DNA of 64,000 nt, taken from Boothiomyces macroporosus (Eukaryota > Chytridiomycota > Chytridiomycetes > Rhizophydiales > Terramycetaceae). The notes below the pieces were generated by a model. That model had not been told where the DNA came from, did no database searches, and worked only from the letters and a program-made list of their open reading frames with translations. The position numbers and the translations under genes are program-made. Positions 35,476-46,139 of the stretch are shown here, piece after piece. How positions within the stretch are numbered: position 1 is the first letter of the stretch; each line of letters opens with the position of its first letter. Location: contig JADGKB010000059.1 of assembly GCA_027604185.1 (NCBI GenBank), positions 1 through 64,000 of the forward strand. The letters are read 5' to 3'.

Positions 35476-36304
35476 ATGGGCAAGAAGAGAGGAAAAGATT
35501 CTGTTCAGGACTTTAGAAAGCAAGAAAAAAGAAAGCAGCAAAAGAAGGAAACTTATCTCTAATATCTAGAATAAAGAAGGATCAAGAAGGAACAGACAGA
35601 ACGAACTTTTACTCAGGGAAAACAGACAGTTCCTGCAGGAATTTCAAGAGATTGTAAACCAAGGAGGAAGCAAATCCGTGTTGATTGCGAAATTGAATCA
35701 GATCAATGAGACCAGGTTGAAGCTAGGGCTTCCACCAAAGAATTTGGAAGAAATGGATTTGAAAAAAAAGACAGAATTAACAGTTGAAAACAAAGAGAGT
35801 GATGAATCAGAAGAAGAAATAGAACAAGAAGAAGAATTTAGTAATCAATGTTTGATAGTAGCAATTGAAGATTTATCCCATATTCCTATTCCCCCAGGAA
35901 CTCCGCCAGAGACAGAGGGACAGATATTCAAGAGCTTAAAGCAACTACCGCTAATCAAATGCAAAACCACAGTTATTTCAAATGATATCCCTCCGCCTCC
36001 GATTATCTATTCATCTAAAGGTCCTAGCTTGCCAATTGAACTTGCGAAATTACATCCATCTGAACTGCCTGTTCCGAAATACAGGCCACCAACGGAACTA
36101 CCAGTTCCTAAATATGTTCCACCAGAAGAACAATTAGATTACGAGCAGATATATAAAAACATTCAGCAAACAATTAATCCTCAAAAACAAGCCAAACCAA
36201 TAATACCAATCAATAGAGAAGCAACCATCAGCCAGGCACCCGTAATGCGGGATTTAGTAAAAGAAGCCGCAAAAATAGTTCCATCCAATCTAAAAAAGAA
36301 ATAA
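35476..36304 (+). CDS. WBP11-like mRNA-processing factor
   Basis: Short relative of WW-domain-binding protein 11 / Npw38BP spliceosome-associated proteins, 268 residues, exons 35476-35547 and 35570-36304. The N-terminus is very basic (MGKKRGK, RKQEKRKQQKKNKE) as in the WBP11 N-terminal domain. A coiled region, an acidic stretch and Pro-rich motifs (IPIPPGTPPE, twice LPVPKY.PP) follow. The 22 bases 35548-35569 must be removed to keep the frame; they end CTAATATCTAG like other introns here but start GAAACT, with no GT available. Family assignment rests on N-terminal layout, so moderate confidence. Confidence 0.7.
35548..35569 (+). other. apparent GA-AG intron in WBP11-like gene
   Basis: Twenty-two bases with a canonical local 3' end (CTAATATCTAG) and an in-frame TAA, but the 5' end is GAAACT. 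No GT lies close enough to replace it while keeping the frame between the basic N-terminal exon and exon 2. Confidence 0.55.
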
Positions 36305-36363
36305 AAACGGAAGCAATTTATGCGGTCGATATTAAAAAGGCAATTTTCTTTTTTTCTTTTCAA

Positions 36364-37086
36364 ATGAGCAACTGGATCACCATTACAAAAGAGAATACTT
36401 ATCCGTGCCAAGTACTCGCTATTAACCCAGCAATTTGTCATTCCCGAGCACTATAAAGAGGATCTGGACAGTGTCTTGATTCCATACGGGTTTATCCAAG
36501 ACAGGTTCATATTGCTAATACTAGAGTAGAGAAACTCGCCCACGATATCGCAAAGCAAGTAAACAACCCTGTAGTTGCTTGCTGCGTATTAAAAGGTGCT
36601 TATGGATTCTTTTCTAATTTGACTGACCATTTGAAAAAGATGATTAATGCAAAAGGAACTACTAGTAATTATAGTTAACCTAGTTCCGCTTAGTGTAGAA
36701 TTCATCAAAGTGAAATCTTATGAAAATGATTCTTCAACTGGAAAAGTCAAGATTTCACTTACTGAGGAAGAATTGAAAGGATTCCGTGGAAAGGATTTGC
36801 TTATTGTTGAAGATATCGTTGATACTGGTAATTAAAGCTTATTGTAGGAGCAACCATGGTAGCTTTAATTGACATGTTGTCAAAGTATGAACCCTCGTCA
36901 ATCAAAGTAGCTAGTTTGTTGTTGAAGAAAACTTCAAGATCGAATGATTATGTACCGGATTTTGTCGGATTCTCTGTTCCAGATTTGTTTGTTGTTGGTT
37001 ATGGGTTGGACTATAATGAAATCTTTAGAGATTTACAGCACATTGCCGTGATTAACGAAAACGGGAAAGCAAAGTATGCCAAATAA
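36364..37086 (+). CDS. HPT1: hypoxanthine-guanine phosphoribosyltransferase
   Basis: Purine salvage enzyme using PRPP. Exons 36364-36411, 36431-36504, 36525-36664, 36684-36827, 36848-37086; 214 residues; introns 19, 20, 19 and 20 nt. Landmarks: [35 protein letters not shown], the flexible-loop segment, PRPP motif [32 protein letters not shown]. Full length for the animal/protist-type HGPRT. Converges on the REX1-B gene, 21 bp apart. Confidence 0.96.
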
Positions 37087-37107
37087 AAGAGATTTTTATT
37101 ATTATTT

Positions 37108-37605
37108 CTAATCGCTGTATTCATCAGCTAGTATACAATGTAAATCTTGAATCTTTTCATTAATCTCCATCTTTAATTCTTCCAATTCTTTTTTTACATT
37201 ACTAATATCTTGCGAATAGTCTACTTGTCCATAAACAGTCTCTGTCATTAAAGACTGATACTTGACTACCTTTTCCAGCTTTGTTTTCTCCAACTGCTGG
37301 ATCTGCTTGATCAATTCAAACTGGTGCATCTTTAGAATTTCTTTGATTTGATAAGAAATCGAACTAAAAGTTTTTGTACAGATATCTACTAGTTGAATGT
37401 ATTCTTGTTCTGTTGCTTCCTTGTTTATGAACAAATCAAAGCCCTTGTCAAAGTCATTGAAAGTCATGGTTCTCTGTCCTTGAAGATCGATAAATACAAG
37501 TAAAAGTTCCTTTTCTTCTTGTTTATTTTGTTGAGCTGAAATCATTAGAGATTGGAAAGAAATGATTTTTGACAATGGTGAGAAAATACTTATAGAACCA
37601 ATCAT
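37108..37605 (-). CDS. REX1-B domain protein
   Basis: Helical protein with the REX1-B domain (named after the Chlamydomonas DNA-repair locus; human REX1BD). Single frame, up to 165 residues. The domain core is LLLVFIDLQGQRTMTFNDFDKGFDLF, then CTKTFSSISYQIKEI and QQLEKTKLEKVVKYQSLM, followed by a coiled, acidic end. The first ATG (37605) and its next five codons lie in a 34-bp tandem repeat, so the true start may be the second Met at 37545 (MISAQQNKQEEK), giving 145 residues. Molecular function is not established. Confidence 0.75.
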   Translation of the reverse strand: MIGSISIFSPLSKIISFQSLMISAQQNKQEEKELLLVFIDLQGQRTMTFNDFDKGFDLFINKEATEQEYIQLVDICTKTFSSISYQIKEILKMHQFELIKQIQQLEKTKLEKVVKYQSLMTETVYGQVDYSQDISNVKKELEELKMEINEKIQDLHCILADEYSD

Positions 37606-37708
37606 ATACTTTAAGCAAACTACTTATAGAACCAATCAAATACTTTAAGCAAACTACTTATGGAACCAATCATATACTTTAAGCAAACTACTTATAGAAC
37701 AAATGATA
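37588..37708. repeat. 34-bp tandem repeat, about 3.5 copies
   Basis: Units at 37588-37621, 37622-37655, 37656-37689 and a partial copy to 37708, each starting ACTTATAGAACCAATCA and differing by one or two bases. It fills the gap between the divergently numbered REX1-B and OPA3 genes (both minus strand). The first unit overlaps the 5' end of the REX1-B frame, supplying its upstream ATG. Confidence 0.95.
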
Positions 37709-37719
37709 CAATTCGGTAT

Positions 37720-38224
37720 TTATTTGATTCTATTTTCAATCAATTGTTTAAGTTCAAGTATCTCGTTGGACTGAATTGTAACTGTATGGTTCAACATTTC
37801 CAATTCACCAGATTTAAGAGCCAATTTGGACTTTAGCTCCATCAATTTCTCTTCAAGTTCCAAGATATCTTTTTCCATCTCATGCCTCTGATTACTCTTG
37901 CTCCTACTCGATCTCCAAGTTTCTCCAAGTATTGTTAATACACCAACGCCAAATATAATAATTTCAGAGAGAAAGTTTGCCCCCAATTCAACCGCTTTCG
38001 CTTCCGACAAGGGTTTAATCGGCTCTGTTTTATAATCAAAAAAAGTCATTTTTAAATTCATATCTGCCCTGTTGTAGGCTTGCGCCAGATTGATACAAAA
38101 TGATTCGAATTTAGGGTTAGATTGAGCCTGAATTAATTCTAAATACTCTTCGCTTTAATGTATTAGCGAGTGGCTTGGATAAAGTCTTTACTAACAGCGA
38201 ACCCAATTTAATTGAAGCCGACAT
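37720..38224 (-). CDS. OPA3: OPA3-like mitochondrial protein
   Basis: Member of the OPA3 family of mitochondrial membrane-associated proteins. Minus-strand exons 38224-38147 and 38127-37720; 161 residues; intron 19 nt. Family phrases: LVKTLSKPLANTLKRRAQSNPKFESFC, then IKPLSEAKAVELGANFLSE and the hydrophobic IIIFGVGVLTIL, then a long coiled coil in place of the usual short tail. It is divergent from NDUFB7 with only 26 bp between starts. Confidence 0.93.
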
Positions 38225-38250
38225 TGTGATGATTTCAACTTGCAAAAAAA

Positions 38251-38557
38251 ATGGTTAATCAACAAGATTCGCAACCTCCTCAAATGTATATTACTCAAGA
38301 AGAGTTGAACAAGACCCAAATCCCTTTGGCTTGGAGAGACTATTGCGCTCATTTATTACCGGAACTCAACAAATGCAGACATGAGAATTTTTATAAACCT
38401 TGGAAATGTGAATTGGAACGATTGACTTGGCAAAAGTGTCAGTACGATGAGTAATACTTTTTAATGTAGTTATCGTCGAAGAATGAGGAAATTAGCTAAT
38501 AGAAAAGCATTGAAAGAGTCTGGATTGGAAGATTCTGCCATGGAGGAATTACATTAA
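38251..38557 (+). CDS. NDUFB7: complex I subunit NDUFB7
   Basis: Accessory subunit of mitochondrial NADH dehydrogenase on the intermembrane-space side. Exons 38251-38450 and 38470-38557; 95 residues; intron 19 nt. It carries the two CX9C cysteine pairs (CAHLLPELNKC and CELERLTWQKC) and the phrase QKCQYDDYRRRM expected of the family. Its presence shows that the organism retains respiratory complex I. Confidence 0.95.
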
Positions 38558-38592
38558 TAAAGAGATTCAAGTCTATTTTTAATTGCAAAAAG

Positions 38593-41311
38593 TTAATTGT
38601 CTTCATCTTTTAAATCAAAGATGGTTGGCTCTCTAATCTTACCCAACTGAGCTAGGCCAGTTGGCGACTTTGCTCTATAGGCTTTGCTTTGATTACTCTG
38701 TGTGCTAACTGCCCTTGATCTGGTCTTTAACCAGTCAAGTTCGTGGTCTCCGTTTTCATTATCTTTTGGTGGACTACTTGCTGGGCGAGATCTACATTAA
38801 TGATAAATACCCAAATGCTGCTGTAATGGATTTCAACAAGTCATTTACTTTTGGTGACTCTACCGGCGGTTCAGTCTTTACATCTGTAGAAACCCCAAGT
38901 GATTCTTTTAATTCCGAAACATTTACAATCCCTGATGGCTTTTCAGAGCGCTAATATTAACATAAAGTACTGATGAGATTGCGGATGTAGAGCGCTTGTG
39001 AGGAAGGTTTGATTGTTTCTTTATAGATTTTACTCTTGAAACTACTACTGTTACTGGAGGAGGGGATTCTCCGCGTACTTCCTGAGATGTAGCTATATCA
39101 GTGCTTGATAGCAAATCTAATTTAAATAGGAATTACTAGGATCAAATTCAGCCTCCCATTCTTTAATCAATTCCGATACTGTCTCTGGCGATTCTTTTTC
39201 AACGTTGGATTTGATCAATTCTTTGATTTTTTGTATATCCAACTCCTCTGGAATGTTTAGTGGCTTGCTACTGACTTCAGTATCATCAAACTGCTTGTCT
39301 TTTAATGCAAGGACTGCCTTTTCGCTTAACTCTACACCGGGAGACCATTGCTGTTTTTCTAATCTTGAATTCTTTACATTGGTCATGTATGACTGCAATT
39401 CACTATTCGAACTCATTTCGGCAAAAGATAACAGTAATTCCACAGAAATACTTGCTAGGGCTCTCTTTTGAGAAACAGATGTCTCTGAGTTGGCAACTTT
39501 TTGCTAGATTAGAATAGTTTTACATGAAGATTAAACAGCAAGGCGGTGGATTTACCTAAATTCTTATTAACATCAACTAGAGTCATTGTGTTCAGCAAGC
39601 TTCCAAAGATAACATAGTCCACAGGAGTATTGCTTTGAGATAATGCCAATAAGAATATGCTTTTTCTAATTGTGTCTAAAAATTCATTTCTGTAGAAATC
39701 ATCTTTCGACACAAGCCTGACATATTGGATAGCCCGTACAAAAATATTATACAATACCAATCGAACTTCAGGATTTTTCGATTCAAGGAATGGCACAATG
39801 GCAGTGAAAATATTGTAAGAAAGAGTAGCAGGCATGACGGATGATCTTTTTTGAGAAGATGAGGAATTTCCGTACTTTTCCATAACTGCACCTATACATT
39901 CCAGCAAGCAAAGCACCAGCTCGTTATCAGTAGGTGAGAATGACGAATAAGAATGGTCTCGTTGCATTCTATTAACCAAGAATGCAACCATCTCATTTGC
40001 TTGGTTAGGATATGCAATATTTTGGGATAGACTTCCAATTGTGTTGACTATTGCAGTTTGGAACAAACGCCTTTCCGATAATTCTGTTTTCTGTTGGATA
40101 GTAATCTCTTGCATATGTTTAATCAAAGTATCCAGTAGTTCTGGTATGGTTAATCCACCCAAAAACCCATCTGAAAACATTGTTCCTAAAACATTTACAA
40201 CCGTAGTTTTAATTAGCACGCTAGGTTCGTTTTCAAGCCTGTCAAGTAGTTGGGATACAGCCGCGTAATGATATTGCGTCTATGTTATCGATTTGTTACT
40301 TCGCAATTGTTGACCACCATTTGAACTAGCCGCTGTACATAAGTGGAGTTGTCCCAGTATTTCAATTGATCCAAATTTCTAAAATAAGTTCAAGATTACT
40401 TTAGCAAACCTGTCATCAATGGTTTAATAGTGGTTGCATTCGATTTTTGGAATATACTTATCAGACATCTCTCCGCTGTCTGTTTCAACTCATCATCCGT
40501 GATCAATTGATCTGTGATCGACTGTCTCTTATCGACTGGAGACGGCTTCAATTCGGCCATCTTTGGGAAATTATGACTGTATTATTGTGTGATTACCTCA
40601 TACCAGAATCTCTCTTCTTGTTCAAATCCAGATTCGTAAATATTGCTACAAATACATTATCCATTGACGACTGAATATGAGACAACTCGTTAAAATAATT
40701 TGTATCACAGAGCGACTCCAATGCTTTCAATCCTGACAGTCGTGACCTGCGATTATGATTCAAATACTTGTTTTTATCCACACTAACCGCAGTTTCGCGA
40801 GTCGCTTCCACACAAAACTTTTTGATGAGTTGATTATGTAAGATATTGAATTCCGGGTCGATATTCTCTTCGTTATTTCGAACACTTGAAAACAAAATGA
40901 ACTTTGATTAAAATCGATTACTGTATTCGTTGCCAAGAGGACTAAATCAGCGTCAGGGCAATTTAGAATTACTAATACGATCCTTAAAATACTTTTTGAA
41001 ATTAATGAGGAATGCTGCTGGCATTCACTAGGTCAAATACGCAAATACTTTAAGATACAGTTGATTATATGTAAGCTAATCTTGACGTGTCTATAAATTA
41101 GCATTGAGCGATACCCAAATCGTCCTCTTCGTAAATCCTGCTCCACTCTGTTTTCTAAATAGGCTCCGATTTTAGGCAGCTTATGAGGTTTGGAAGTTGA
41201 ATAGAATATCAGCAGTGAGAGCGCGGAGCTCTTTGGTCCCTCTTCTCCTGGTCCGCTTGGATATACGTTGTTGATGAGTGTTGAATGGTTATGGCAAAAC
41301 GAACACACCAT
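38593..41311 (-). CDS. EFR3: EFR3 plasma-membrane PI4K scaffold
   Basis: Palmitoylated helical-repeat protein anchoring the phosphatidylinositol 4-kinase (Stt4) complex at the plasma membrane. Eleven minus-strand exons: 41311-41115, 41090-41049, 41027-40922, 40901-40597, 40576-40400, 40378-40300, 40279-39524, 39503-39137, 39116-38971, 38950-38811, 38791-38593; 837 residues; introns 24, 21, 20, 20, 21, 20, 20, 20, 20 and 19 nt. It begins MVCSFCHNHSTLINNVYPSG, with Cys3 and Cys6 as likely palmitoylation sites, then KLPKIGAYLENRVEQDLRRG as in fungal Efr3. The C-terminus is Ser/Pro-rich with a VNVSELKESL motif. Confidence 0.9.
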
Positions 41312-41573
41312 CCTTATTTGAAGAAGCAAATTTTACAGCGCCTTTCGTGACTTTTTTACGTTTCAAGTCCACCAATGGAGAAATAATTTATGCATTGAGG
41401 GGTTTCTGATTGACATATCATTTGTCAACCACTAGCTGTCCATAATTTTGGGAGAATTCTGAAATCTTTTTTACCGCTAATTTGAAAGCCTCAAACGGTA
41501 GGAATCTAGCTTCCCAAGATTCTTTCATTATGAAATCCTTAGTATCCAGTGTTGGATCTGGTTTATTTTTTTC

Positions 41574-42536
41574 ATGTTGCTCATCAGGACTTGTGCGAAA
41601 TTTTACTCTTCAGCTCCGTTCAAATTAAATGTTGCATTGGTGGGTAAATTAAGGAAAGAAATGGAATGTTCAATTAGCAAAGCCAAAGATGCATTGACCA
41701 GCACAAAGAACGATTACGATGCAGCCATCGAATGGCTAAAGAATGACCAACTAGCAAGCGCAGCAAAAAAGCAGGAAAAACTAAGTTCCAGAATCGCAGT
41801 CGAAGGATTGATTGGAATCAGTGTTCACGAAGCAGGAATCAATGCGTCATTGGTAGAGTTGAACTGTGAAACCGATTTCGTAGCGAAATCACCTGCATTT
41901 GTAGATTTGGTTTCCAGAATAGCGAACACTGCAGTGCTGTATGAAACCGGAACTGGACAGGAGATTATTTCGCCAATCGACATTGAATCGCTTTCCAAAA
42001 GAAATATTGTTGATTCTGAAGAAAGTTTAAAGGCTGCAGAGGAACAAAAAACAATCCAAGAAGCATGTACTCAGGTAATTGGAAAACTTGGAGAGAATAT
42101 CAAGCTTAGAAGAGGGTTCATTGGCCATCAAGTTGGTTTGGAACCATTGATTTTTGGTGGGTATGCTCACACATCAGCTGGTTTGCCTTCTGGTTTAGGA
42201 CGATTAGGAAGTTTGGTTTGCTTAAAATCCTCTGGAAAATTGAGCTTTGATCAACGTAAAGAACTGGCTGGGTTTGCGAAAAAGATTGCCCAGCATGTCT
42301 CTGGCTTTGCTCCTCAGTCAATTGGTCCAAGCGAAGGTGTTCCAGAAGAATCAGTCTTGCTCAATCAACCATATTTATTTGGAGGCGGCACTATTACTGA
42401 AATTCTACAAAAGCAATCTGAATCTTTGAATACCAAACTCAGTATCATTGACATTAAGCGATATGAATGCGGAGAAGGCCTGGAAAAGAAAGTAGACAAC
42501 TTTGCAGAAGAAGTAATGGCACAAATCAAGAATTAA
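41574..42536 (+). CDS. TSFM: mitochondrial elongation factor Ts
   Basis: Nucleotide exchange factor for mitochondrial EF-Tu. Single exon, 320 residues. Presequence MLLIRTCAKFYSSAPF, UBA-like helix VGKLRKEMECSISKAKDAL, then the core motif ELNCETDFVAKSPAFVDL and the C-terminal subdomain ending FAEEVMAQIKN. No intron needed. It converges on ferredoxin with 7 bp between stops. The 262 bp upstream hold a short minus-strand frame (41418-41528) that I do not call. Confidence 0.95.
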   Translation: MLLIRTCAKFYSSAPFKLNVALVGKLRKEMECSISKAKDALTSTKNDYDAAIEWLKNDQLASAAKKQEKLSSRIAVEGLIGISVHEAGINASLVELNCETDFVAKSPAFVDLVSRIANTAVLYETGTGQEIISPIDIESLSKRNIVDSEESLKAAEEQKTIQEACTQVIGKLGENIKLRRGFIGHQVGLEPLIFGGYAHTSAGLPSGLGRLGSLVCLKSSGKLSFDQRKELAGFAKKIAQHVSGFAPQSIGPSEGVPEESVLLNQPYLFGGGTITEILQKQSESLNTKLSIIDIKRYECGEGLEKKVDNFAEEVMAQIKN

Positions 42537-42543
42537 TAAACAA

Positions 42544-43020
42544 TTAATTGTCCTTTAGTTGCATATTTCTAGTAGCAGATGGCATGGTAACTGTCATTCC
42601 ATCCAACTCTTTGGTCAATGTTACTTGGCATCCTAACCGGGAACTATATTAATTAATGAATACGTTTCAGTCAATCCAAATGCTAAATCCAGCATATCAT
42701 TCTCCTCATCTGAAGGCTCTTCCAATTTATCATAGAATTCTGGTTGAATAATCAAGTGGCAAGTGGAGCAAGCCAAAGAACCTTCGCATGCACCTTCCAA
42801 ATCGATATTATTTCCATGTGCGATATCCAAAAGGTTTGTATTTGGCTTTGCATATACAGTAATCTTTTCTTTTTGTGGTGTGATGAATGTAACAGAGAGT
42901 TTTTCAGCGTCGGTTGGTTTTTCGAATGGCTTGTGTAATGCGGCTATGTTAGAAGAGGTTACTGAGTGAGGAATGGAATTGTCTTGGTTTTAATTTAAAT
43001 ATATTTCGGATTAACTTCAT
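42544..43020 (-). CDS. YAH1: mitochondrial [2Fe-2S] ferredoxin (adrenodoxin type)
   Basis: Electron donor for Fe-S cluster, haem A and ubiquinone synthesis. Minus-strand exons 43020-42963, 42943-42664, 42643-42544; 145 residues; introns 19 and 20 nt. Presequence [18 protein letters not shown], then the cluster loop [11 protein letters not shown] with further Cys at LGCQV after LTETSR, and the acidic partner-binding helix [12 protein letters not shown]. The end [16 protein letters not shown] matches adrenodoxin-type ferredoxins. Confidence 0.97.
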
Positions 43021-43098
43021 TTTGGAAAAAATTGAAACTGGAAAAAAAATAACAAGGACATAAGAGTGCTTATTGAAAGTGATGAGTGGGATGCTTTA

Positions 43099-44513
43099 TT
43101 ATTGATAATTTTCGACTTTCATGTCGTTTAATCCATAGTTTTCGTTTTCTTCAAAAGAGCGTTCAAACTCTTCAATAGTCATATTTGGATCTGGATCTGG
43201 AGCATAAGGATTTTGCAAGTGTGAGTTTGCAAGAGGGTCGTACAATATCAATGTTACTGGGAACATTTCTCCTTTTAAAACCTACTATCAATTCATAGTT
43301 ACTTTTTGAAGGCGGTCTAAAAAGTCTCTAAACTTGGATTTAGATTCAGTTTCAGCAGAATCACCAGCCAAAAACTGTGCCTTTCCTTCCAATTCTTCAT
43401 ACACCTGGGTCAATAACCCTTCAACAGTAGTGAATCTACCTCCCAATGTACCAGTAGTTAATTGCAAATCAATTTCGGGAATAGTCAATCCGCATGATTC
43501 TGATTTGAGGATATCTCGAGATAAATCATCCATTTCAGTCATTAAAAGAGATATTTTTCTGCCTTTTGCTGCAACTGCTCCTCCTGCTTTCACTTCATTA
43601 CTCTTGTAGCCACAAGCATCGCAGTCAGTAGACATGATGATAACTTCCTTGAAATGAGGGATATCAAGCATATGCATTCTTGTATCACTAGAATCAAACA
43701 AGAATTACCTAGGAGCACCACATCTGGAGCATGTGGAATGGAAAACATGTACCTGTTCATTCAAGTCAAATTCTTCCTCTTCCTTTAATGGTTCTTCCTG
43801 CTCTTGCATTCCCAATTGCAAATTCTGCTCTTTGGTTCTGGTGTACAATGTAGTTTTAATTTGCGGATCTTCCTTTGGAGCGCACAGATTTTCAATATAA
43901 CTGTTTCCTGCTGGATCATCGATCGCAAAAGTAAAGTGGGTTTTGTTGTCATAGTATTCTTGCAGTACTTCAATTACACCTTCAATTTTCTTGTAGAGCT
44001 CATAATCAGCCAGTAATCTTGCTTGCTGCTCTTGCTTGAGACCTTCAATAGCTCGGTCAATCATTCCATCCACACTAGCATTAATTCCAATTACGTTGAG
44101 AGAATCCCGCTTTGAGAATTTGGAGGAATTTCAAAATCCAATTCTTCAAACCGTACAGTTGCTGATTCTGATTTTACAACTTGTCTATTCAAATCCTTTT
44201 GTCCAGCAATTCTAACAACCTGTTTGATTCCCTTTTCAGCAATAGTCTGAGCTGGTTGGATTTCATTATTTCGCAATCCACAGTGAGGGCATTCAAATGC
44301 CATCAAAATAATTTCTCTAAAGTGTGGTACTTTGGTCAATAATAATTTCGTTGTTCCATTCTCACCGCATCCCATACAGAGAGATTCTACTTCGGTGATT
44401 GCTTGCTCCCCATCAATATTTTCAAACAGCGTTTCAGTTCTTTTAATTCCTTGATTTGGATCGACTTCCATTTCTTCAGAGAATTTAACTTTTTTTTCTG
44501 CAGGTTCAGTCAT
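43099..44513 (-). CDS. ZPR1: zinc-finger protein ZPR1
   Basis: Essential eukaryotic protein that chaperones eEF1A and shuttles to the nucleus. Minus-strand exons: 44513-44095, 44074-43709, 43687-43303, 43281-43099; 450 residues; introns 20, 21 and 21 nt. Two ZPR1 modules each begin with a zinc finger (CMGCGENGTTKLLLTKVPHFREIILMAFECPHC split over two parts; CSRCGAP then CDACGYK). The start at 44513 (MTEPAEKK) fits the family; the frame extends further up but the gap before it contains the next gene's 3' side. The last intron skips an earlier AG that would give a stop. Confidence 0.95.
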
Positions 44514-44684
44514 AATTTTTTTTCCAATTTGTTCTGGAAAAAACTGAGACTTAATGTGAGCTACTATTATCAGATAATCGAATGAATTGAACGACTCACC
44601 AGATTCATGCAAAGGTTAAACGCGAATAATGTTTGTTATCTTGAAATAATATTCATGCTTTTATTACAGCACGTTGTAATTAGC

Positions 44685-45116
44685 TTAAACAACAGTAGAA
44701 CTGCTTTCTTGTTTAACCAATATACCATCCCTTTCAGATATCGAGTTTATCCACTCCAACACTGTAGAATTGCTATCTGGTTTATCAGTTACTTCTTTCT
44801 CAGGAACAATCCAGTATTGGAAATCATCTTCTACAAGGAATATTTTGTTCCTAAAAATGTCGGCCTTCTTTCCGTTGTTAATTTCGTTTCTTCTTTGCTT
44901 GCTCCTCTACATCATCGTCCTTGCATTCATCTTCACCATCAAAAGGGTCCAAGATAGTCATATAAATCAACTTTGAAACCATTAACCACAGCGTCCAACT
45001 TGGTTTCTCTTTCTCAATCTATAGCAAGTTTCACCTTCCAAACATTCGTGGTCATACCAGCATTCATTGGCCAAAACTGCAGCGAAAAGAACAGAAAGGA
45101 TAGCAGTAAAATTCAT
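44685..45116 (-). CDS. small secreted Cys-containing protein, structure unresolved
   Basis: The minus-strand start at 45116 encodes a clear signal peptide (MNFTAILSVLFAAVLA) followed by NECWYDHECLEGETCYR. The direct frame stops after 44 residues. Removing 20 bases that start GTTGG and end TTAATG, or 29 bases ending at the next AG, continues into an acidic frame (LDPFDGEDECKDDD...). A further open frame with DDFQYWIVPEKEV and an acidic, Ser-rich end runs to 44685, but I could not join it with a convincing intron. So the gene is real at its 5' end, and its 3' structure is open. Family unknown. Confidence 0.45.
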
Positions 45117-45371
45117 TCAAGATGTTTAGATGTTGAAAAACGCGAAATATATATAGTTTTTGGATTAGTACAAGCTTTAAGCGTTTAGTACAAAGGCTGT
45201 GCAACAAATCCACATAATAACAAACCAATTAGTACAAAGATTGTATAAGTTTTACTAATTTCTGCACGAATAAATCTACAAACTGCGGTGAATTTCTACC
45301 AAATTTCGCTTATATTTTACCTTTAATAAAGAATAGTTTAGTGAATTATCTTGTCTATTTTTTGATTAATA

Positions 45372-46139
45372 AATGTTGATAGAACCCTTGAATGCCCCTC
45401 GAAATCCACAAACTACAACCACTTCAAGCACAAAAATCTTTGAAAGGTAAACCATGCTAGGTTCAACAAAGTATACGGCCTTTGAAAGTGCACTAAAACA
45501 TCGAGACTGGTTCCAGAATGGAAACCCTACGCTCATCAATTATCTATTGAGCACTTGAAAAACTTTTACAGTTATAGCAACCAGTGGGCCAGAAACAGCA
45601 AGTTTCCAATTGCCGATTATGATAACCCAACTGACGAGGAACTCCGCGCACATTACAACAAATACAAGTTTTGGCATATAGATTCAAATTCATTACTAGC
45701 TGGAACGTTATTTGATTGGTCTATTTTTGAAAATGCTCTTACTTTGACTAATCATTTGGATGTCAAAAATCCACCTCGAATTTGTTTGTTGCTCTTTTGG
45801 ACTACGTTTTGTGGGGCATCTATTCCGCATTTTGACAATATTGTTAAAGTTTTGAAAGAAGATTCCGTAATTGGAGATAATATATCTCTTGTTACCATCA
45901 ACTTTGATACTAAAAGCCCTCCTAACTATGATACGGAGAAGATCAAGGCAAAGGTGGAAACGAGGGAATGGCCGTATCCGTGCTATGTTGACAAGCTAGA
46001 AGACGACAAGTTTTACCAGCTTTATTTGAAGGCTGGAGGAAGATTGACGCCTGTGACGATGTTGGTGGTTGACGGCAAAATTGAACACTTTGGGTTCGAG
46101 GAAAAGTGCTTTGATCGTGTTTATGATATTTGTCAATAA
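45372..46139 (+). CDS. thioredoxin-fold protein with CGAS active site
   Basis: The certain part is the frame 45500-46139, encoding a thioredoxin/TlpA-like domain: LLLFWTTFCGASIPHFDNIVKVL, then SLVTINFDTKSPP, REWPYPCYVD and GRLTPVTMLVVDGKIEHFG with the expected cis-Pro. The active site reads C-G-A-S instead of CxxC, so a monothiol or non-redox role is likely. The N-terminus is uncertain: ATG 45372 with introns 45447-45471 (AG) and 45490-45511 (ending TG), or ATG 45454 with a 35-nt intron. Both give an open frame. Family role unknown. Confidence 0.6.

Noticed and set aside
41418..41528. Short minus-strand frame (36 codons, MKESWEARF start) upstream of EF-Ts
   Set aside because: Very short, no family, and its upstream extension overlaps EF-Ts coding sequence antisense; probably chance.
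44607..44957. Plus-strand frame of 116 codons downstream of ZPR1
   Set aside because: Antisense to the small secreted gene; hydrophobic because it is the complement of an acidic, AT-rich coding segment.
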